From contig NZ_JAAKZV010000045.1 in assembly GCF_011044975.1 (NCBI RefSeq), forward strand, positions 1-40,838: 40,838 nucleotides of DNA. The letters are read 5' to 3'. The DNA is from Streptomyces coryli (lineage in GTDB: Bacteria; Actinomycetota; Actinomycetes; Streptomycetales; Streptomycetaceae). Position 1 is the first letter of the stretch, and each line of letters opens with the position of its first letter. This document shows positions 37,571-40,838 of the stretch, one piece after another. The notes beneath the pieces were generated by a model. It saw only the letters and a program-made list of their open reading frames with translations, did not search any database and was not told the DNA's origin. A program made the position numbers and the translations under genes.

Positions 37571-37575
37571 CCACG

Positions 37576-37618
37576 CACCGCCGCGGCGGGAGGCGCAGTG
37601 CCTCCCGCCGCGGCGGTG
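37576..37618. terminator. Strong bidirectional hairpin terminator
   Basis: A perfect 19-base inverted repeat (37576-37594, 37600-37618) with a five-base loop, between the convergent GDPD and MFS genes. All G/C apart from one or two A/T pairs; no T-run. Confidence 0.85.
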
Positions 37619-37637
37619 TGCTGGTGCCGTACGACCC

Positions 37638-39260
37638 TCAGTGCCCGGCCGGCACGGCCACCGGGGTCTCCGGGGTCTCCGGGGCGGCGTCCCGCACCTC
37701 CTCCGCCGCCGGGGTGCTCGCCGTGGTCCCGACCTTCCGCAGCAGCGTCACCGACACCAGGCCCGCGATCACGACCAGACCGGCCGCGATCCACGACGCC
37801 GTGTTCAGCCCGCTCGCGAAGGCCGCCTTCGCCGGCTCCAGCAGGTCAGCCGCCAGCGGGCCCGGCAACCGCTCCGCCGCCGACAGCGCGCCGGTCAGGG
37901 TGTCCTGCGACGCCGCCGCCGCACCCGCCGGGAGCTCGTCCGGTACGGAGCCCAGCATCTCGCTCCGGTAGACGCCGGTGCCGATGCTGCCCAGGACCGC
38001 GATGCCGAGGGCCACGCCCAGCTCGCTCGCGGTCTCGTTCGTGGCCGAGGCCGCGCCGGCCTTCTCCTGCGGGGCCGAGTTGATGACGATGTCCGTGGTC
38101 AACGCCATCGACGGGGCGATGCCCGGGTAGAGGATGTAGAACCCGGTGATCAGCAGCGGCAGGCCGTGCACGCTGCCGACCTGGGTGAGGACGAGATATC
38201 CGGCCGCCGAGACGGCCATGCCCGCCGCGATGATGTATGCCGGGCGCACCCGCCGCGCCAGCACCGGCGACAGCATCGACACCGCGATCAGCGCGACCGC
38301 CGCCGGCAGGATCCACAGCCCCGCCTCCAGCGGCGACAGGCCCGCGACCAGCTGCAGATACTGGGTGAAGAGCAGGTACACGCCGCCCAGCGCGATCGCG
38401 CCGAGGAGGAAGACGAGCAGCGCGCCGCTGAAGGTGCGGTTGGCGAAGAGGCGGACGTCGAGCAGCGGGCTGTCGAGGCGGAGCTGGCGCTTGACGAAGC
38501 CCGCGATCAGCACGGCACCGGCGGCGATCGCCAGCAGCGGCGCGGCGCCGACCCCGTCCTTGGCCAGGTCCTTGATCCCGTAGACCAGCGGCAGCAGCAT
38601 CACGATCGACAGCACCACGCTGAGCGGGTCGAGCTTCCCCGACTCCGGCGCCCGGTACTCGGGCAGCAGCACCGGCGCCGCGACCAGCACCAGCGCCATC
38701 ACGGGGACGGCGAACAGCAGTGCCGCGCCCCACCAGAACGACTCCAGCAGCAGCCCGCCGACCAGCGGGCCGATGGCGACGCCGACCGAGACGGAGGCGG
38801 CCCACAGGCCGATGGCCATGCCGCGCTGGCGGCCGTCGCGGAACATATTGGTGATGAGCGAGAGCGTCGACGGCAGTACGGCTGCCGCGCCCAGGCCCAT
38901 CACCGCCCGGGTGGCGATGAGCAGTTCGGCATTCGGCGAGAAGGCCGCCACGGCCGACGCGACGCCGAAGGCGGCCGCGCCGAGGAGCAGGATCCGGCGG
39001 CGTCCCCAGCGGTCGCCGAGGGTGCCCATGGCGACGAGCAGGCCGGCCACCATGAAGCCGTAGATGTCGTTGATCCACAGCAGTTGGGCGCTGCTGGGCT
39101 GCAGGTCGGCGGCCATCTGCGGGGTGGCGAGGAAGAGGACGGTCATCGCCAGGAAGAGGACGACGGTGGGGAGCAGGAGGACGGAGAGGCCCAGCCATTG
39201 CTTCGGTGTGGCGCGTTCGGGGACGCCCGCGAGGGCAGGGGATGCGGGGTGGGCGGACAT
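37638..39260 (-). CDS. MFS drug exporter, DHA2 (14-helix) type
   Basis: 540 residues from ATG at 39260 with AAGGGA upstream. Fourteen hydrophobic segments can be counted. Motif A appears as GTLGDRWGRRR after the second helix, and ATRAVMGLGAAAVLPSTLSLI is the DHA2 pattern of QacA/SmvA-like exporters. The tail is Pro/Thr/Glu-rich. It should pump toxic compounds out using the proton gradient. Second gene of an operon with the flavodoxin-fold protein and divergent from a SARP-family regulator, which likely controls it. Confidence 0.92.
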   Translation of the reverse strand: MSAHPASPALAGVPERATPKQWLGLSVLLLPTVVLFLAMTVLFLATPQMAADLQPSSAQLLWINDIYGFMVAGLLVAMGTLGDRWGRRRILLLGAAAFGVASAVAAFSPNAELLIATRAVMGLGAAAVLPSTLSLITNMFRDGRQRGMAIGLWAASVSVGVAIGPLVGGLLLESFWWGAALLFAVPVMALVLVAAPVLLPEYRAPESGKLDPLSVVLSIVMLLPLVYGIKDLAKDGVGAAPLLAIAAGAVLIAGFVKRQLRLDSPLLDVRLFANRTFSGALLVFLLGAIALGGVYLLFTQYLQLVAGLSPLEAGLWILPAAVALIAVSMLSPVLARRVRPAYIIAAGMAVSAAGYLVLTQVGSVHGLPLLITGFYILYPGIAPSMALTTDIVINSAPQEKAGAASATNETASELGVALGIAVLGSIGTGVYRSEMLGSVPDELPAGAAAASQDTLTGALSAAERLPGPLAADLLEPAKAAFASGLNTASWIAAGLVVIAGLVSVTLLRKVGTTASTPAAEEVRDAAPETPETPVAVPAGH

Positions 39261-39290
39261 GGTGGGTCCCTTCAATCGTTAATTGCTGCT

Positions 39291-39803
39291 TCAGAAGCGG
39301 TACGGGTCGTGGGTCCTGGCGGTGCGCAGGGCGCGGGCCCACCAGGTGAGCTGGTCGAGGGCGTCGTCCGGACAGTCCGTGGTGGCGACGGTGAGTGCGT
39401 GGGCTTCGGCGAAGGCCTGCCGCAGCCCGGCCGGTACGGCTGCGTCCGGTCCGTATCCGTGTGGGAGCAGCGCCACCGGCCGGGCCCGCCAGGCGTCCGC
39501 GCACCAGGTCAGGGCGCTGCGCAGCGGGGGCGGCGGGTGCTCCGTACGGGCCGGCACGACGACGGCGAAGCCGTCCGCCGCGGCCAGCCAGGGACGCAGG
39601 TCCCGTACGGCCGCGGGCTCCGGCTCGCACCACCCGGGCTCCGGGCCCGGCTCCGGGAGGCAGGCGGCCGCGAGGTCGATGACGTCGGCCTCGCGCCCGG
39701 CCCTGCGCCCGGCGCCTGCGGCTGCCAGGGCGGCGGCCGACCGTCCCGGCCGACCGGGCACCAGACCACCGAGAACGATGATCCGCAACGGCTCCGCATC
39801 CAT
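39291..39803 (-). CDS. NAD(P)H-dependent FMN reductase-like flavodoxin-fold protein
   Basis: 170 residues from ATG at 39803 with AAGGAGGG eight bases upstream. LRIIVLGGLVPGRPGRSAA is the FMN phosphate loop region (GSxRxGR-like), followed by a DVIDLA strand and VVVPARTEHPPPPLRSALTWC, where family members have the flavin-ring loop. The family is only roughly matched and the C-terminal half is diverged. Might reduce or sense a quinone-like drug exported by the MFS protein 30 bases downstream. Confidence 0.7.
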   Translation of the reverse strand: MDAEPLRIIVLGGLVPGRPGRSAAALAAAGAGRRAGREADVIDLAAACLPEPGPEPGWCEPEPAAVRDLRPWLAAADGFAVVVPARTEHPPPPLRSALTWCADAWRARPVALLPHGYGPDAAVPAGLRQAFAEAHALTVATTDCPDDALDQLTWWARALRTARTHDPYRF

Positions 39804-39862
39804 CGGGATCCCTCCTTCGCTGCTCGGTGTCGGCCCCGGTCGGCCGGACTGGAATCACCATG

Positions 39863-39911
39863 GGCTTCAGGGCTTCAGGCCTTCTGCAGGTCTTCTTCAG
39901 ACGGGCTTCGG
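39863..39911. repeat. Phased CTTCAG repeats in the SARP/exporter intergenic region
   Basis: CTTCAG or one-off versions start at 39865, 39873, 39881 (CTTCTG), 39895 and 39906 (CTTCGG). Starts at 39873, 39895 and 39906 are 22 and 11 bases apart, the phasing used by SARP regulators, which bind direct repeats spaced 11 bases. They lie between the divergent regulator and exporter operon. Confidence 0.45.
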
Positions 39912-39934
39912 AGGGGCCTGTCTGATAGGTCGGC

Positions 39935-39940
39935 TACGGT
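39935..39940 (+). promoter_or_regulatory. -10 box of the SARP-family gene (TACGGT)
   Basis: TACGGT ends seven bases before ATG at 39948 and no ribosome site is visible, so a leaderless mRNA is likely. Confidence 0.4.
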
Positions 39941-39947
39941 GATCGGC

Positions 39948-40838
39948 ATGCGTTTCGGGGTGCTGGGGCCGTTGGCCGTGTGGACGTCCGAGGGGCGGCC
40001 GGTCCGGGTCCCCGAGGTGAAGGTGCGCAGCCTGCTCGCGGATCTGCTGATCCACGCGGGCCGGGTGGTGCCGGCCGACCGCCTCATCGACGACCTGTGG
40101 GGCGAGGCGCTCCCCGCCAACCCGGCGGGCGCCCTGCAGACCCGGGTCTCGCAGCTCCGCCGCGCGCTGGAGGACGCCGAGCCGGGCGTCGGGCGGGCTC
40201 TTGTCGTGTCCCGTACGCCGGGATACGTGCTGCAGGTCGCGCCGGACGCGGTGGACACCGGCCGCTTCCTGGAGCTGACCGCCCGTGCGCGCTCGACCGC
40301 GGAACCGCGGGCGCGGGCAGCGCTGTTCGCCGACGCACTGGCGCTGTGGCGGGGTGAGGTGCTGGCGGACTTCGCGGACGAGGAGTTCGCGCGGCCGGAG
40401 ATCTCGCGGCTGACGGAGCTGCGCCTGACCGTGCTGGAGGAGCAGGCCGAGGCCCGCCTGGAGTCCGGCGACCATGCGCTGCTCGCGGACGAGTTGGGCG
40501 ACTTGGTGGCCCGCCACCCGCTGCGCGAACGCCTGCGCGCGGCGCAGCTGCGGGCGCTGTACCGGGCGGGGCGGCAGAGCGAGGCGCTGGAGAGCTACGG
40601 GGTGCTGCGGGCGCAGCTGGCCGATGAGCTGGGGCTGGATCCGGGGCCGGAGCTGGTGGCGCTGTACGAGTCGATCCTGCGGCAGGACGCGGAGCTGGCG
40701 GGGCCGCCTGTGCCCGCTCCGGCCGCCGCGGGCAACCTTCCGGCGGCGCTGGGCGAGCTCGTCGGGCGCGAATCGGCGGTCGCCGAGGTGGGGCAACTCC
40801 TCGCGGAGGGGCGGCTGGTGACGCTCACCGGGCCGGGC
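39948..40838 (+). CDS. SARP/AfsR-family transcriptional regulator, 3' end outside window
   Basis: Open from ATG at 39948 to the window edge (297 codons, no stop). An OmpR-like winged helix (about 1-90: MRFGVLGPLAVWTSEG, RVVPADRLIDDLWGEALPANP, VSQLRRALED) is followed by the bacterial transcriptional activation domain (about 95-245). From about 265 LGELVGRESAVAEVGQLLAEG begins an NB-ARC/AAA-type ATPase, cut at LTGPG, just where the P-loop starts. It is thus a large AfsR-type regulator, not a short SARP. Divergent from the flavodoxin-fold/MFS operon, which it probably controls. Confidence 0.9.
   Translation, partial: MRFGVLGPLAVWTSEGRPVRVPEVKVRSLLADLLIHAGRVVPADRLIDDLWGEALPANPAGALQTRVSQLRRALEDAEPGVGRALVVSRTPGYVLQVAPDAVDTGRFLELTARARSTAEPRARAALFADALALWRGEVLADFADEEFARPEISRLTELRLTVLEEQAEARLESGDHALLADELGDLVARHPLRERLRAAQLRALYRAGRQSEALESYGVLRAQLADELGLDPGPELVALYESILRQDAELAGPPVPAPAAAGNLPAALGELVGRESAVAEVGQLLAEGRLVTLTGPG

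Overview
The window is chromosomal DNA of a Streptomyces or a very close streptomycete. GC is very high, many starts are GTG, and the gene content is typical of that group: futalosine-type deaminase, DUF4439 protein, PucR and SARP regulators, ribosomal protein bL37. No rRNA, tRNA, CRISPR array, transposase or phage gene was recognised. Most of the window (about 6.3-37.6 kb) is conserved core chromosome. Both ends cut through genes: a helicase-associated protein on the left and a SARP-family regulator on the right.

Layout. 1-3.3 kb: a helicase-associated protein (-) and a divergent HAAS-like membrane protein. 3.3-6.3 kb: an iron-siderophore ABC importer (-; permease, ATPase, lipoprotein). 6.3-7.8 kb: nusA and rimP (-). 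7.9-12 kb: a + strand run of Tat-type lipoprotein, DUF4439 ferritin-like protein, kinase-fold protein and class B penicillin-binding protein. 12-16.3 kb: a Clp/Hsp100 ATPase and proS (-). 16.4-22.1 kb: two GNAT proteins, ispG, rseP and dxr (-). ispG and dxr are two MEP-pathway genes, and rseP is an intramembrane protease translationally coupled to dxr. 22.1-28.6 kb: an autoregulated ArsR-SRPBCC fusion, acyl-CoA dehydrogenase, bL37 (24 residues), secreted phospholipase D-like protein, aldehyde dehydrogenase and DinB protein. 28.6-34.3 kb: PucR regulator, TraD/VirD4-like membrane ATPase and gabT. 34.3-37.6 kb: PAP2 phosphatase, a hypothetical protein, a probable aminodeoxyfutalosine deaminase and a glycerophosphodiester phosphodiesterase. 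37.6-40.8 kb: a drug-export module (MFS exporter, flavodoxin-fold protein, SARP regulator).

The most unusual signal is a set of three 'tail echoes'. Downstream of the HAAS-like gene, the first GNAT gene and rseP, after the stop codon and a G/C-rich hairpin, the last 6, 18 and 20 codons of the gene are written a second time, including a stop. The copies differ at 11 bases in total. All 11 are synonymous third-position changes, and two copies lack one whole codon. Every copy of the hairpin family that I found in the window carries an echo. The GNAT and rseP echoes share an intervening element with the same two ends, and in both genes the duplicated segment starts right after the same hexamer, ATCTTC. 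This suggests a recurrent mechanism that re-creates gene 3' ends.

A second structural point is the junction between nusA and the siderophore permease. nusA is not followed by ylxR-infB, and a FepG-like permease lacks its usual FepD-like partner, so a rearrangement or insertion boundary probably lies in the 56 bp between them. Several genes (helicase-associated protein, Tat lipoprotein, DUF4081 GNAT, bL37, probably the SARP gene) have a TAnnnT -10 box exactly 6-7 bases before the start codon and no ribosome binding site, which points to leaderless mRNAs.
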